Notes under the pieces: model-generated
The model's database searches: none
Told to the model about the DNA's origin: nothing
The model's input: only the letters and a program-made list of their open reading frames with translations
Made by a program: the position numbers and the translations under genes
In this document: positions 18,629-27,961 of the stretch, one piece after another
Numbering within the stretch: the stretch's first letter is position 1
Layout: each line of letters starts with the position of its first letter
Source: Mycoplasmatota bacterium
GTDB lineage: Bacteria > Bacillota_I > Bacilli_A > Haloplasmatales > Haloplasmataceae
Assembly (NCBI GenBank): GCA_018394295.1
Contig: CP074573.1
Span: 186,001-250,000 of the forward strand
Length of the DNA: 64,000 bases
Direction of reading: 5' to 3'

Positions 18629-20281
18629 ATGATGAAAAATAGTCTTAGAAGTTTAAGTTTTATCGTTATGGTTTTCTTGATTTTATTAATAACAGGGTGT
18701 AGTCTAATTGATAAAAATAATAAAGAAGACACAAGCGAAGTTAATACAGATTATAATACAAACGAAACTAATACAACTACAGATACTGATGAAGAAACAA
18801 AACTAATTAATAAATCTAAAAAATTGTATACTAAGGATATTGCATCTGAATATGTTATTAATGCAAAAACATTAGATACTTACAAATATAAAAATGATCA
18901 AGCTGTATCATATGTAAATATTTCTGAGTTTATTAAGTTTATGGATGGTGGAATTATCGATTTAAATATTACTAAAAGTGACGTAATGACAATTTCCTAT
19001 ACGTTTGATGTTCCAAGTGAATACCAACAAATCTATGGTGAAACATATTCATATGAAATGACTATAGATGCTGAAAATGAAGTCATATCATATAATGACT
19101 TTGATATGGTATCCAGTATAAATGCTCCAATGTTAACTCAATATAAAACTGAGTTAGTTGTTTCTGATATAGATTTAATAGAGGATGATCCTTCAGTAGA
19201 GATTGACTTAAAACTATATAATCTGGATATAGTACTTTTTGAAGATGGATATTATATCCCTTTATATCTCGCAAATTTATTTTTTACAGGATCATATATT
19301 AATGTTTATGAAATGAGTAATAACATTTATGTTATAGATGACTTTTCTGATTTTAATATGTTATTTAATGCTTTTAGGAATGATCGTACTAAAAAAGTTT
19401 CTGATATAAGTTCTCATACAAAGAATTATTTAGCTCTATACTTTGATTACTTTTATGGTTTAAAAGACTATAAAAATATTGAAACCTATAGAACTGTTTT
19501 AGATGATTATGACTTTGAAAAAAATACTTTTAAGTCACTACATAAAGAACTAGAAAGCTTTATCAAAAGTCAAAATGATTTACATACTGCGTTAATTTCA
19601 ACTGGTTATTTAGATAAATTTTTTAGACCAAGTAGCACTCAAAGTAATAAATTATCTAACTATGTGACAGCTTACACTAACAATCAATGTATATTGAGAA
19701 AATCTGAGTTAGATTATAAGAATTATGGAGATACATTCGTGATTGAATTAAATCAATTTACACTAGACACTAAAGATCTTTTAAAACCAGCTATGGAAGA
19801 AGCAAAAAAATATGATGATATTGTTATTGATGTAAGTTGTAATCCAGGTGGTAATTTAATAGGTGTTGTTGAATTACTTAGTTACATGACAGATGAGAAA
19901 ATACCTGTTTCCTATATAAATCCAGCAACAGGTGGAAAATTTATTGAATATTATGAAACAACAAACAATGTTTTTCTAGATAAAAATTTCTATGTTTACA
20001 CATCGCCTGCAACTTTTAGTGCAGCTAATTTATTTACATCTATCGTAAAAGATCAAGAATTAGCAATAATTTTTGGGGAAAAAACAAGTGGCGGAGCCTC
20101 TGCGATTACCTATACAGTTTTACCTGATGGTGCATTAATTGTCAATTCAAGTAATTTGACTTTAATTAACAAAAATGATGAAGTAATTGAAGATGGAATA
20201 GATGTTGATATAAATTATAATAACCAATTCGATTGGTATGACTTGATTGGTGATTTAAATAATATGCTTCCATCATCATAA
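18629..20281 (+). CDS. S41-family protease-like lipoprotein, copy A
   Basis: 550 residues. Signal peptide with lipobox ITGC (LLITGCSL), then an acidic Thr/Asn linker. The middle region, about residues 80-230, has strands ending in GYYIPLYLANLFF, like copper-amine-oxidase-N-type modules. The C-terminal S41 (C-terminal processing protease) domain has CNPGGNLIGVVELLS, TSPATFSAANLF with the expected nucleophile Ser, and GEKTSGGASA. The family cleaves peptides; the substrate here is unknown. ATG at 18629 follows GGGGG; the frame is open further upstream but runs through a hairpin. It is the paralogue of the gene at 20706. Confidence 0.82.
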   Translation: MMKNSLRSLSFIVMVFLILLITGCSLIDKNNKEDTSEVNTDYNTNETNTTTDTDEETKLINKSKKLYTKDIASEYVINAKTLDTYKYKNDQAVSYVNISEFIKFMDGGIIDLNITKSDVMTISYTFDVPSEYQQIYGETYSYEMTIDAENEVISYNDFDMVSSINAPMLTQYKTELVVSDIDLIEDDPSVEIDLKLYNLDIVLFEDGYYIPLYLANLFFTGSYINVYEMSNNIYVIDDFSDFNMLFNAFRNDRTKKVSDISSHTKNYLALYFDYFYGLKDYKNIETYRTVLDDYDFEKNTFKSLHKELESFIKSQNDLHTALISTGYLDKFFRPSSTQSNKLSNYVTAYTNNQCILRKSELDYKNYGDTFVIELNQFTLDTKDLLKPAMEEAKKYDDIVIDVSCNPGGNLIGVVELLSYMTDEKIPVSYINPATGGKFIEYYETTNNVFLDKNFYVYTSPATFSAANLFTSIVKDQELAIIFGEKTSGGASAITYTVLPDGALIVNSSNLTLINKNDEVIEDGIDVDINYNNQFDWYDLIGDLNNMLPSS

Positions 20282-20428
20282 AACACAAAGATTAAAATAT
20301 TGGGTTTGAATTTCTTAATTACACAACAAGAAATGTAATAACACATCACAGAAACTATGGAGGACTAGGAGGGTGTTATATCGGTTCAGTAAAAATTAGT
20401 TATTCAGGAATTTTGATGTCGTATTGTA

Positions 20429-20518
20429 GAATATTATGTATTTCTAAATGGAAAACCTTTTGAAAAGTACAAAACAATTTTAGAAGTATATTATATTGAT
20501 TTTTTGTTTAATATTTAA
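20429..20518 (+). pseudogene. Fragment similar to the surface-protein remnant at 16209
   Basis: A 29-codon frame ending in TAA encodes EYYVFLNGKPFEKYKTI, matching QLFLNGKPFKSGTKI of the fragment at 16209. There is no start or ribosome site, and the upstream continuation is in another frame. It probably derives from the same surface-protein gene, copied or broken when the region duplicated. Confidence 0.35.
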
Positions 20519-20596
20519 CAAAAATACTGATCAGTGATGATATCCTATCAGCTAATCAAAAAACGATAATATATTTAAATATAAAGTAGATTTATA

Positions 20597-20633
20597 AAAG
20601 TCGTTGACTTTCTAATGAAATCAAGGACTTTTC
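20597..20633 (+). repeat. Dispersed terminator-like hairpin, copy 4
   Basis: AAAGTCGTTGACTT and the arm AAATCAAGGACTTTT resemble copy 3, but the left arm has changed so the stem is weaker. The flanking block upstream is shared with copy 3, as expected from duplication. Confidence 0.6.
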
Positions 20634-20705
20634 TGTGCATAAGATAATAATTTTAACAATATTCATGATATTATATTTTAATAATTTACAAGGTGGGAAA
20701 ATATT

Positions 20706-22961
20706 TTGAAAAATAGTGTGAGAAGTTTAGGTCGAATAGTATTGGTAGTATTTATTTTTTTACTTTCAGGGTGTAGTTTGATTTATAAAACTAATACTGA
20801 AGAAACAAAGGTAGTAGATGTGACTACTGAAGACACAAAGGTAGATGATACAACTACAGAAGTTACAACAACAGAAACTGAGATTGTGGAAACAAAATTA
20901 ATTTCAAAATCTAAAGAATTGACTGCTATTGATATTGCTTCTGAATATGTTATTAAGGCTAAGAAATTAGCAACATATACACATAAAGATGATTTAGCTG
21001 TTTCATATGTTAATATTTCTGAGTTCATTAAGTTTATGGATGGTGGAATTGTTGATTTAAACATATCTAAAAATGAGATTATGACAATTTCATATACTTT
21101 CGATATTCCAAGTGAACTTCAACCAAATTATGATATAACTTATACCTATGAAATGACGATAGATGCTGAAAATGAAGTCATCTCATATAATGACTTTGAT
21201 ATGGTCTCAAATTTAAATGTTCCTATGTTATCTCAATATGAAACTGATTTAATTATTTCTGATATAGAAGTATTTGATGATGATCCTTCAGTTGAGATTA
21301 ACTTAGCATTATATAATATGGATATCGTTCTTTTTGAAGATGGATATTATATCCCTTTATACCTTGCAAATTTGTTTTTCACAGGAGCAACTATTAATGT
21401 ATATGAAATGAATGATTATATTTATATAATAGATGACTTTTCTGATTTAAATGAGTTATTTGACGCTTTTGAGATAGATAACAGTAAAAATGTTTCTGAT
21501 ATAAGTCTTTATACGAAGAATTATTTAGCACTATATTTTGATTACTTTTATGGTTTAAAAGACTATAAAAATATTGAAACCTATAGAACTGTTTTAGATG
21601 ATTATGACTTTGAAGAAAAAGATTCTTTTAATGAGTTATTCAATGAACTTGAAAGATTTATCATTAAGCAAAATGATTTACATACTTCATTAATTTCAGC
21701 GGGATATTTGGGTGAAGATTACACACCAATAAAGCCTAAAAGTAATAAACTATCAAAATACATAACAGCTTACAAAAACAACCAATGTTATTTGAGAGAA
21801 TCTGAGATATCTTATAGATCTTATGAAAATATATTTGTTATTGAAGTAAATCAATTTACACTAGACACTAAAGATCTTTTAAAACCAGCGATGGAAGAAG
21901 CAAAAAAATATGATGATATTATTATTGATGTAAGGTGTAATCCAGGTGGTAATTTAATTGGTGTTGTTGAATTACTTAGTTATATGACAGATGAGAAGAT
22001 ACCTGTATCATATATAAATCCAGCAACAGGTGGGAAAATTATTGAATATTATGATACAACTAACAATGTTTTTTTAGATAAAAATTTCTATGTTTACACA
22101 TCTCCTGCAACCTTTAGTGCTGCTAATTTATTTACATCAATTGTTAAAGATCAAGGGTTAGGTATAGTATTTGGTGGAAAGACAAGTGGGGGAGCCTCTG
22201 CGATTATTTATACAGTTTTACCTGATGGCGCACTAATTGTTAATTCAAGTAATTTCACTTTAATAAACAAAGATGGTGAAGTAATTGAAGATGGAATTGA
22301 TGTTGATTTAAATTACAGTTATCCAATAAGATGGTATGACTTGATTGATGATCTAACTAATATCTTTGTTGACTCTTCAGAAGTTGTAGTTTATAAAAAT
22401 ACTGGGAAGAATTCTGTTGCTTATGATTTTGACATAGACAGAAGTTTAAATGGTTTTGATGTAATCAACTATATACTGTCAGTATATGACTATGAAACAA
22501 ATGAATTATTACATAATGTGCTATTCACATCTGATGATTTTACATACAATATGTCTAAGGGAGAAGGTAATGTTGCCTATAAAGTTGAAGTTTCTGTTGA
22601 GTATAATATTACGAATCGTGAAATAGAAAAGGAAGAAATAATTTTTACTGATATTATTGATGACCATTCAAATACTTTTGATTTATATGCTACTGAAATT
22701 CCAATAGGTGAGAAATTTTATGCTTATTCCTACGGTGTTGATGATAAAGATGCATTTAAGTTTACAGTTTCTGAAAGTGGTTTATATAGAATTGAATTAA
22801 ATGAAAATAAACTATATAGTCATAGTATATTTGATGAAAAGGGTAATTTAATTGGAGAGGGATGTGATTTTCAATTAGAACCAGGTGTTTATTATTTAGT
22901 GGCATCTATTCATGATGTTGGAGATTATTCTATACAAGTTAGAAAACGTATAATTAGTTAG
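20706..22961 (+). CDS. S41-family protease-like lipoprotein, copy B with added C-terminal domains
   Basis: 751 residues. Lipobox LSGC follows a short signal, then a Thr/Glu/Val-rich linker. Residues to about 555 are closely similar to copy A, including NPGGNLIGVVELL, SPATFSAANLF and GKTSGGASA. About 195 further residues follow, all beta in character, ending in a module (DKDAFKFTVSESGLYRIEL, then FDEKGNLIGEG and GVYYLVASIHDVGDYSIQV) like the pre-peptidase C-terminal (PPC) domain of secreted enzymes. The start is TTG, supported by AAGGTGGG upstream and by alignment with MKNSLRS of copy A. Confidence 0.82.
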   Translation: MKNSVRSLGRIVLVVFIFLLSGCSLIYKTNTEETKVVDVTTEDTKVDDTTTEVTTTETEIVETKLISKSKELTAIDIASEYVIKAKKLATYTHKDDLAVSYVNISEFIKFMDGGIVDLNISKNEIMTISYTFDIPSELQPNYDITYTYEMTIDAENEVISYNDFDMVSNLNVPMLSQYETDLIISDIEVFDDDPSVEINLALYNMDIVLFEDGYYIPLYLANLFFTGATINVYEMNDYIYIIDDFSDLNELFDAFEIDNSKNVSDISLYTKNYLALYFDYFYGLKDYKNIETYRTVLDDYDFEEKDSFNELFNELERFIIKQNDLHTSLISAGYLGEDYTPIKPKSNKLSKYITAYKNNQCYLRESEISYRSYENIFVIEVNQFTLDTKDLLKPAMEEAKKYDDIIIDVRCNPGGNLIGVVELLSYMTDEKIPVSYINPATGGKIIEYYDTTNNVFLDKNFYVYTSPATFSAANLFTSIVKDQGLGIVFGGKTSGGASAIIYTVLPDGALIVNSSNFTLINKDGEVIEDGIDVDLNYSYPIRWYDLIDDLTNIFVDSSEVVVYKNTGKNSVAYDFDIDRSLNGFDVINYILSVYDYETNELLHNVLFTSDDFTYNMSKGEGNVAYKVEVSVEYNITNREIEKEEIIFTDIIDDHSNTFDLYATEIPIGEKFYAYSYGVDDKDAFKFTVSESGLYRIELNENKLYSHSIFDEKGNLIGEGCDFQLEPGVYYLVASIHDVGDYSIQVRKRIIS

Positions 22962-23053
22962 ATGTAAGATAAATAAGTTGCTAGTGAACAAATACATGAT
23001 GTAAATTAATAATTTATGAATTTATTAAAAAATTTATATGAGGGGGATATTAT

Positions 23054-24565
23054 ATGTTAAACAAATCTTATCAAAAAATATTATCAATGAGTTTAGAAAA
23101 AAATATTTGGTTCTTATTATTAGGAACATTTTTATTGCCACTATCTAGTATTGTCATCTTAATATTAAAAGTTATTTATATTCTAAAAGTTGAGAATGAT
23201 GAAAGTTCACATAGATGGATTTCTATAGATCCAAGTTCATCAATATTTTATATTGCATTATCACTAGTTCTTGTGATTTTATGGGGACTTATTAAAATGA
23301 ATCTAAATAAACAAAAGGAAGCTTCATCAACATTTTTACATAGTCTGTTTAAAGTTATGTTGCTGGTTAATGTATTTTCATTTATAATAAAAATCTCTAA
23401 TTTTTTACATTTCCATTTTGAAACATCTTTTAAGATGATGGGATTTAAGCGTTTATTCTTCCAATTGACTGACTTAGTTTGGTATCTTTATATAATAATA
23501 TTTTTAATCGTTCTTGTTAGAAGCTATTCAAAAAAATATTCAATTGCAACATTATTAGTATTAAAAGAAATTGGTATAGTAACTTCAGCAATATATGTAA
23601 TCACTAATATCATAATACCAGTTGCTGAGTTTAAGTTCATCAATTTTTCTAATGATCAACTGTTTTTCTATTTTGAATTAGAAAGTATTATTTCAATATT
23701 AATTTCGATACCACTATCTATTATCTGGATACTATGGATAAATAAATATGTTTATTTTCATAATATATTTATTAATGAGGATGAGGATATATCTATAGAA
23801 CCTGATAAATCATCTATTTTTACTGATAACCAAAGATATTTAAATAATAGTTTAAGTAAATATGGAATTATCGCAATCGCTACTGGTGCTATCACATTAA
23901 GATTTGGTGTTATTATCTATCTATTGATACAATTACTAAAAAAACATTCTTCTTATACACATAGCATTTTTTATACCTTGAATAAACTTCTAATTGATCC
24001 ATGTATGATGATCTTATTTTTTGAGATGATTATTTATATATGGATAACAATTCTTGTTTTCTTTAGTAAAAAGAAACTTACATTGACTCCATTAATAACT
24101 CTTTTCATTCTCTATTGTCATTCATTGTTAGTTTCTATTATTACATTTCTTTATATTCGCCTAAGATATATGAATTATTCATCATTAGATAGCCCATATA
24201 AATACCTTTACATTCAACTTATACTATTCTTATTCTACACAGGCTTTATAGGGATATTGGTTTGGCGTTATCACACTTATATTAAACCACGAGTAATGAA
24301 GATAGCTTGTGTTAGTTTTGTTATTACATTACTTGCTAACTTAATTTTTTCTATAACCACTCATCAAAATACTAATATGGGGATAGTTAATAATTTAATG
24401 AACTTACCTGGATTCAATATGAGTATAGTTATCGTTTCAATATCAAATGTAGTTATATTTTTATTTTGGATAGTATTTGTCATCTTCTATTATCGTGAAA
24501 TTAATCTTAATAAGGATATTACTAATGAATCGGATACTCTAGGTAGTAGTGTTCCTTCAGAGTAA
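23054..24565 (+). CDS. Polytopic membrane protein, unknown function
   Basis: 503 residues with about twelve membrane segments. There is a short polar loop near residues 245-265 (INEDEDISIEPDKSSIFTDN) between two halves of similar layout, and an acidic Ser-rich tail. The family was not recognised, and no transporter signature was seen. The start follows GAGGGGG. It lies 92 bases after the S41 copy B gene without a terminator between, so it may share its transcript. Confidence 0.7.
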   Translation: MLNKSYQKILSMSLEKNIWFLLLGTFLLPLSSIVILILKVIYILKVENDESSHRWISIDPSSSIFYIALSLVLVILWGLIKMNLNKQKEASSTFLHSLFKVMLLVNVFSFIIKISNFLHFHFETSFKMMGFKRLFFQLTDLVWYLYIIIFLIVLVRSYSKKYSIATLLVLKEIGIVTSAIYVITNIIIPVAEFKFINFSNDQLFFYFELESIISILISIPLSIIWILWINKYVYFHNIFINEDEDISIEPDKSSIFTDNQRYLNNSLSKYGIIAIATGAITLRFGVIIYLLIQLLKKHSSYTHSIFYTLNKLLIDPCMMILFFEMIIYIWITILVFFSKKKLTLTPLITLFILYCHSLLVSIITFLYIRLRYMNYSSLDSPYKYLYIQLILFLFYTGFIGILVWRYHTYIKPRVMKIACVSFVITLLANLIFSITTHQNTNMGIVNNLMNLPGFNMSIVIVSISNVVIFLFWIVFVIFYYREINLNKDITNESDTLGSSVPSE

Positions 24566-24648
24566 ATTGAATATAACTTATAATCATAGAACAGATGTAG
24601 TTTAAGTGGTAATACACATCAAGTAGTGAGATAAAAGGAGTGTATATT

Positions 24649-25428
24649 ATGAAGGCTCTAATAACAAAAAATACGATAAAGCATGATTTAAAGCAACTTG
24701 GGGTATGTCCTAATGATGTTTTAATTGTACATTCTTCACTAAAAAATATAGGTAATGTTGTAGGGGGTCCCGTATCTATTATCTTAGCTTTAGAAGAGAT
24801 AATATCAGAACAAGGAACTTTGGTAATGCCTACATTTACTGAAAATTTATGTCTTCCTGATGATGAAAATGTCACAAAAGAAGAATTAGGTATAATCAAA
24901 GAAAATATGCCAATATTTCATAAGGATTTAACGCCTGTAGATAAAGTTAATGGATTTCTTACTGAAGTATTTAGAAAACAAGATGGGGTTTTTAGAAGCA
25001 ATCATCCGCACTTATCCTTTGCATCTTGGGGAAAATTCGCTAAAGAAGTAGTTGAAAATCACAATTTTGATTATGCTATGGGTGAAGATTCGCCACTTGG
25101 TAAGATATATAAACTGAATGGAAAAGTCTTACTTTTAGGATCACCTAAAGATGCTGTAACAGCTTTACATTTATCAGAGTATAGTGTTAAAAAATTATAT
25201 AATCCAGGAAAAAAATGGCAAGCAAAGGTTTTAAAGGATAATAGGGAGCAATGGATTGAGTATACAGATGTTGATAATAACAGTGATTATTTTCCAGATT
25301 TAATTGATAACTATATATTGAAAAACAATAACTATAAATATGGAAAAGTAGGTAATGCAGACTGCTTTTTGTTCCCTTTGGTAAGTTTGATTGATTTTGG
25401 GAAATTATGGCTTGAAAAAAATCGATAA
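24649..25428 (+). CDS. Aminoglycoside N(3)-acetyltransferase family protein
   Basis: 259 residues of the AAC(3)/YokD family, which transfers acetyl from acetyl-CoA to the 3-amino group of aminoglycosides. Signature blocks are VHSSLKNIG, GTLVMPTFT, SNHPHLSFASWG, GEDSPLGKIY and ALHLSEY. ATG at 24649 follows AAGGAG; an in-frame start nine bases earlier is too close to it. Chromosomal members often lack clear resistance activity, so resistance should not be assumed. It is closed by a bidirectional hairpin at 25546. Confidence 0.85.
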   Translation: MKALITKNTIKHDLKQLGVCPNDVLIVHSSLKNIGNVVGGPVSIILALEEIISEQGTLVMPTFTENLCLPDDENVTKEELGIIKENMPIFHKDLTPVDKVNGFLTEVFRKQDGVFRSNHPHLSFASWGKFAKEVVENHNFDYAMGEDSPLGKIYKLNGKVLLLGSPKDAVTALHLSEYSVKKLYNPGKKWQAKVLKDNREQWIEYTDVDNNSDYFPDLIDNYILKNNNYKYGKVGNADCFLFPLVSLIDFGKLWLEKNR

Positions 25429-25545
25429 AAGAGTATCATATTAAATATACTTATGTGAATAAATTGAGATAATGTAATGGAATAGAATTAAAACAAGAAC
25501 AACTCAAATGGAATTTTAAATAAAAAGCATTTATTATATTAGGTA

Positions 25546-25580
25546 AAAAAATCAGCGAGCAACTCTTTCGCTGATTTTTA
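25546..25580. terminator. Bidirectional terminator
   Basis: AAAAATCAGCGA pairs with TCGCTGATTTTT over a ten-base loop. A-rich and T-rich flanks allow it to end both the acetyltransferase (plus) and the LysM gene (minus). Confidence 0.85.
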
Positions 25581-25583
25581 TGA

Positions 25584-26051
25584 TTATCTAATATTAATTA
25601 CCTGACCTGCTTCTAAGAATTGTGGATTTAGTTCGATTAAACTTTTTAAATTTAAATTAAACTTTTTTAATATTGTATCTAATGTATCACCTTGTTGAAT
25701 AGTGTATGTTTTAGCTAATGGAATATTTATATTTTGATTAGGAGCTAATAATAATGAATTAAAATCATTATAAGATTTAATCATTTCGGGTGTTACACCA
25801 TAAGTTTGTGCAATGCTATTAAAACTATCATTTTTCTTTGTAGTATATGGAAAAAGTTGCATACCGTTAGGTGCTTGAGTAGGAATGAGTAAAACCTGAC
25901 CTGGATAGATAGTTGTTGAATCTAAATTATTGTATGTAATAATATCATTGGGTGTTATATTATATTTTTGAGCGATTTGATATAAATTATCTCCTGACAT
26001 TACAACATATTCTTCAGCTTGGTTTTGATTATACCGCTGATTGTTATACAT
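25584..26051 (-). CDS. Triple LysM-domain protein
   Basis: 155 residues made almost wholly of three LysM modules, near residues 14-58, 67-110 and 112-154 (YVVMSGDNLYQIAQKYNITP, YTTKKNDSFNSIAQTYGVTP, YTIQQGDTLDTILKKF). LysM binds N-acetylglucosamine in peptidoglycan or chitin. There is no signal peptide or catalytic domain. The layout recalls spore-coat or cell-wall-associated LysM proteins of Bacillota, but nothing else here indicates sporulation. The ribosome site is GGGGGG close to the ATG. Confidence 0.88.
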   Translation of the reverse strand: MYNNQRYNQNQAEEYVVMSGDNLYQIAQKYNITPNDIITYNNLDSTTIYPGQVLLIPTQAPNGMQLFPYTTKKNDSFNSIAQTYGVTPEMIKSYNDFNSLLLAPNQNINIPLAKTYTIQQGDTLDTILKKFNLNLKSLIELNPQFLEAGQVINIR

Positions 26052-26187
26052 AGATTCCCCCCTTAATTTCTTATATATTATCTTATGATTTTAGTTTATT
26101 TTTGCTTAGGCATTTGAGGAGGAACCCTTTAATTTAATAACAACAAAATCTTATAAAAATACATAAATTGTTTTTTGATGTTAGATG

Positions 26188-27006
26188 TTATAATTTTCTT
26201 ATAATTGATTGTATTAACTGAGTAAATTTACTTTTTACCATATTAGCTACTTCTATTACTTCATCATGACATAATGGTTTATCTAAAATACCACAAGCCA
26301 TATTAGTTAAACAAGATATTCCAATGACTTTTAATCCAGCATGAGTAGCTACTATAGCTTCTGGGACAGTTGACATACCAACTGCATCGGCACCCAATAC
26401 TCTTATCATTCGTATTTCAGCTGGAGTTTCATACGTAGGACCACTCCACCAAGCATAAACACCTTGTTGAATCGGAATATGTTCCTCTTTTGCTATATTC
26501 TGAACAAGTTGTCTTAAATCTTTATCGTAGACATTAGATAAATCAGGAAATCTTGGTCCTAAATAATCATTATTTTTTCCAATCAATGGATTTGTTCCAA
26601 CCAAGTTTATATGATCAGAGATTAACATTAAATCCCCAGGTTTGAAATCTGTATTTACAGCTCCACATGAATTAGTGATTATTAAATGGGAAACACCTAG
26701 TTCTTTCATAACTCGAACTGGAAATGACACCTCATCTAATGAATAGCCTTCGTAATAATGAAATCGTCCTTTCATTGCGATAACAGTTTTATCTTTAAAC
26801 TTACCAATCACAAGTTCATTAGCATGCCCAATCGCAGCTGATTTAGCGAAATAAGGAGTATCACTATAAGGAATGACAATTGAATCGGTTATTTCATCTG
26901 CTAAATTACCTAATCCAGATCCTAATATCAATCCAATGGTTGGTTTGTGTGTTGTTTTACTAGAAATGAATTCTTTAGCTTTTAAGATTTGACCAATATT
27001 ATGCAT
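26188..27006 (-). CDS. punA: Purine nucleoside phosphorylase, trimeric type
   Basis: 272 residues. It splits inosine and guanosine with phosphate to base plus ribose 1-phosphate for purine salvage. Signatures are GLILGSGLGNLA, GRFHYYEGY (phosphate site), TNSCGAVN, GPTYETPAEIRM, GMSTVPEAIVA and SCLTNMACGI. The Asn in the last block is the residue that favours 6-oxopurines in this class. The Ser-for-Ala in TNSCGA is a known variant. The start follows GGAGG. It is transcribed alone. Confidence 0.93.
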   Translation of the reverse strand: MHNIGQILKAKEFISSKTTHKPTIGLILGSGLGNLADEITDSIVIPYSDTPYFAKSAAIGHANELVIGKFKDKTVIAMKGRFHYYEGYSLDEVSFPVRVMKELGVSHLIITNSCGAVNTDFKPGDLMLISDHINLVGTNPLIGKNNDYLGPRFPDLSNVYDKDLRQLVQNIAKEEHIPIQQGVYAWWSGPTYETPAEIRMIRVLGADAVGMSTVPEAIVATHAGLKVIGISCLTNMACGILDKPLCHDEVIEVANMVKSKFTQLIQSIIRKL

Positions 27007-27127
27007 ATTTTTACCTCCGTAAATTTAATAATATCATATATTTAATAATATATATTATAGCATTATTTTATATTTTTAAACATTCTTTGTTTAGGTGTTT
27101 AATAATTGTTATGATTTTTTGACAAAA

Positions 27128-27165
27128 CAAAAAAAGATATACTTGATTTTCATCGGTATATCTTT
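27128..27165 (-). terminator. Terminator for minus-strand small membrane gene
   Basis: On the minus strand AAAGATATAC pairs with GTATATCTTT and is followed by a further T run. Confidence 0.75.
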
Positions 27166-27186
27166 ATTAGATATAAATACTAGTTA

Positions 27187-27378
27187 TTAATATAAGATAA
27201 TTTCATGTATCATAATTAAAATAAAAATGATATTTATTATAGACATAAACCAAATTAAGAACCAAAATAATGCTTTAAATTGATTTTTTTTAAAATACAA
27301 TGTTAATTTAATAAATAAATACATCAGTATTGGAAATAAAATAAAGATTATAACTTGCCCACTACTATAATCAATCAT
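27187..27378 (-). CDS. Small two-segment membrane protein
   Basis: 63 residues: MIDYSSGQV, then hydrophobic segments near 8-27 and 37-58 with a Lys/Asn-rich turn between. The start is set at MIDY because AGGAGG stands at good spacing; the frame is open 15 codons upstream without support. No family recognised. It has its own terminator and is divergent from arsR. Confidence 0.6.
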   Translation of the reverse strand: MIDYSSGQVIIFILFPILMYLFIKLTLYFKKNQFKALFWFLIWFMSIINIIFILIMIHEIILY

Positions 27379-27550
27379 AACAACTAACCTCCTAATATAT
27401 TTAGGGATTTCTATAATCGTCACCCTGTATTATATCATATGTAATCCCAACTGACCACAAAATATCTATTATATACTTCGAATAATTTAATTTCAAGTGA
27501 ATAAATGATAATAATTGTTAAAAAGTGGATAAACTATTTTTGCAAATCTA

Positions 27551-27610
27551 TTGACAACGTATATTCCAATTGGGTAATATAATGATGTAGAGCATTACCA
27601 AGCAGTAATA
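27551..27610 (+). promoter_or_regulatory. ars promoter and probable ArsR operator
   Basis: TTGACA at 27551 and TAATAT at 27575, 18 bases apart, lie upstream of arsR. GGTAAT (27573-27578), ATTACC (27594-27599) and GTAAT (27605-27609) form inverted half-sites over and just after the -10, as expected for ArsR autorepression. The half-site assignment is inferred. Confidence 0.55.
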
Positions 27611-27622
27611 TAGGAGGTTGTT

Positions 27623-27952
27623 ATGAACGAAGTAGAAATTTTCAAATTATTATCTGATGAAAATAGATTCAAAATATTTACACTATTATTATTTGTAGAA
27701 TTGTGTATTTGTGATTTAGAAAAATTCTTAAATATGAAACAAGCAAACGTTTCAAAACATATGATGAAATTTAAAAAACTTAATATTGTTAATACACGAA
27801 AAGAAGCACAATGGGTATACTATTGTTTAAGTGAAGAATTTATTAAGAAAAATTACCATTTAATAAACTTTATTAAAGATAAAGTATTAAAAAATAAAGA
27901 GTATTGTGTATTAATTAATTCATTGAATGAAAAACAGAATTGTAAAGTATAG
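27623..27952 (+). CDS. arsR: ArsR-family arsenite-responsive repressor
   Basis: 109 residues, winged helix. ELCICDLEKFL carries the Cys-x-Cys of the alpha-3 metalloid site of ArsR, next to the DNA-binding helices KQANVSKHMMKF. Family members leave DNA on binding As(III) or Sb(III). It is first in the arsR-arsC-acr3 operon, after AGGAGG, with inverted repeats in the promoter. Confidence 0.9.
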   Translation: MNEVEIFKLLSDENRFKIFTLLLFVELCICDLEKFLNMKQANVSKHMMKFKKLNIVNTRKEAQWVYYCLSEEFIKKNYHLINFIKDKVLKNKEYCVLINSLNEKQNCKV

Positions 27953-27961
27953 GAGGACAAA

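Larger units (their letters stand above)
20282..20705. other. Gap between duplicated lipoprotein genes
   Basis: Contains a short surface-protein fragment (20429-20518) and hairpin copy 4 (20597-20633). Around 20360 there is a Gly-rich open stretch (NYGGLGGCYIGSV) that is not joined to any start. The region reads as debris left between duplicated units. Confidence 0.5.

Noticed and set aside
20781-20900. Tandem repeat (ACT/ACA-GAA units) as a possible phase-variable tract
   Set aside because: It encodes the Thr/Glu-rich linker of the lipoprotein; unit copies are imperfect and not homopolymeric, so slippage control is not supported.
20783-21064. 93-codon minus-strand ORF
   Set aside because: Shadow of the S41 copy B gene; the Thr/Val repeats reflect the low-complexity linker on the other strand.
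24522-24899. 125-codon minus-strand ORF
   Set aside because: Antisense to the ends of two well-supported plus-strand genes; no ribosome site.
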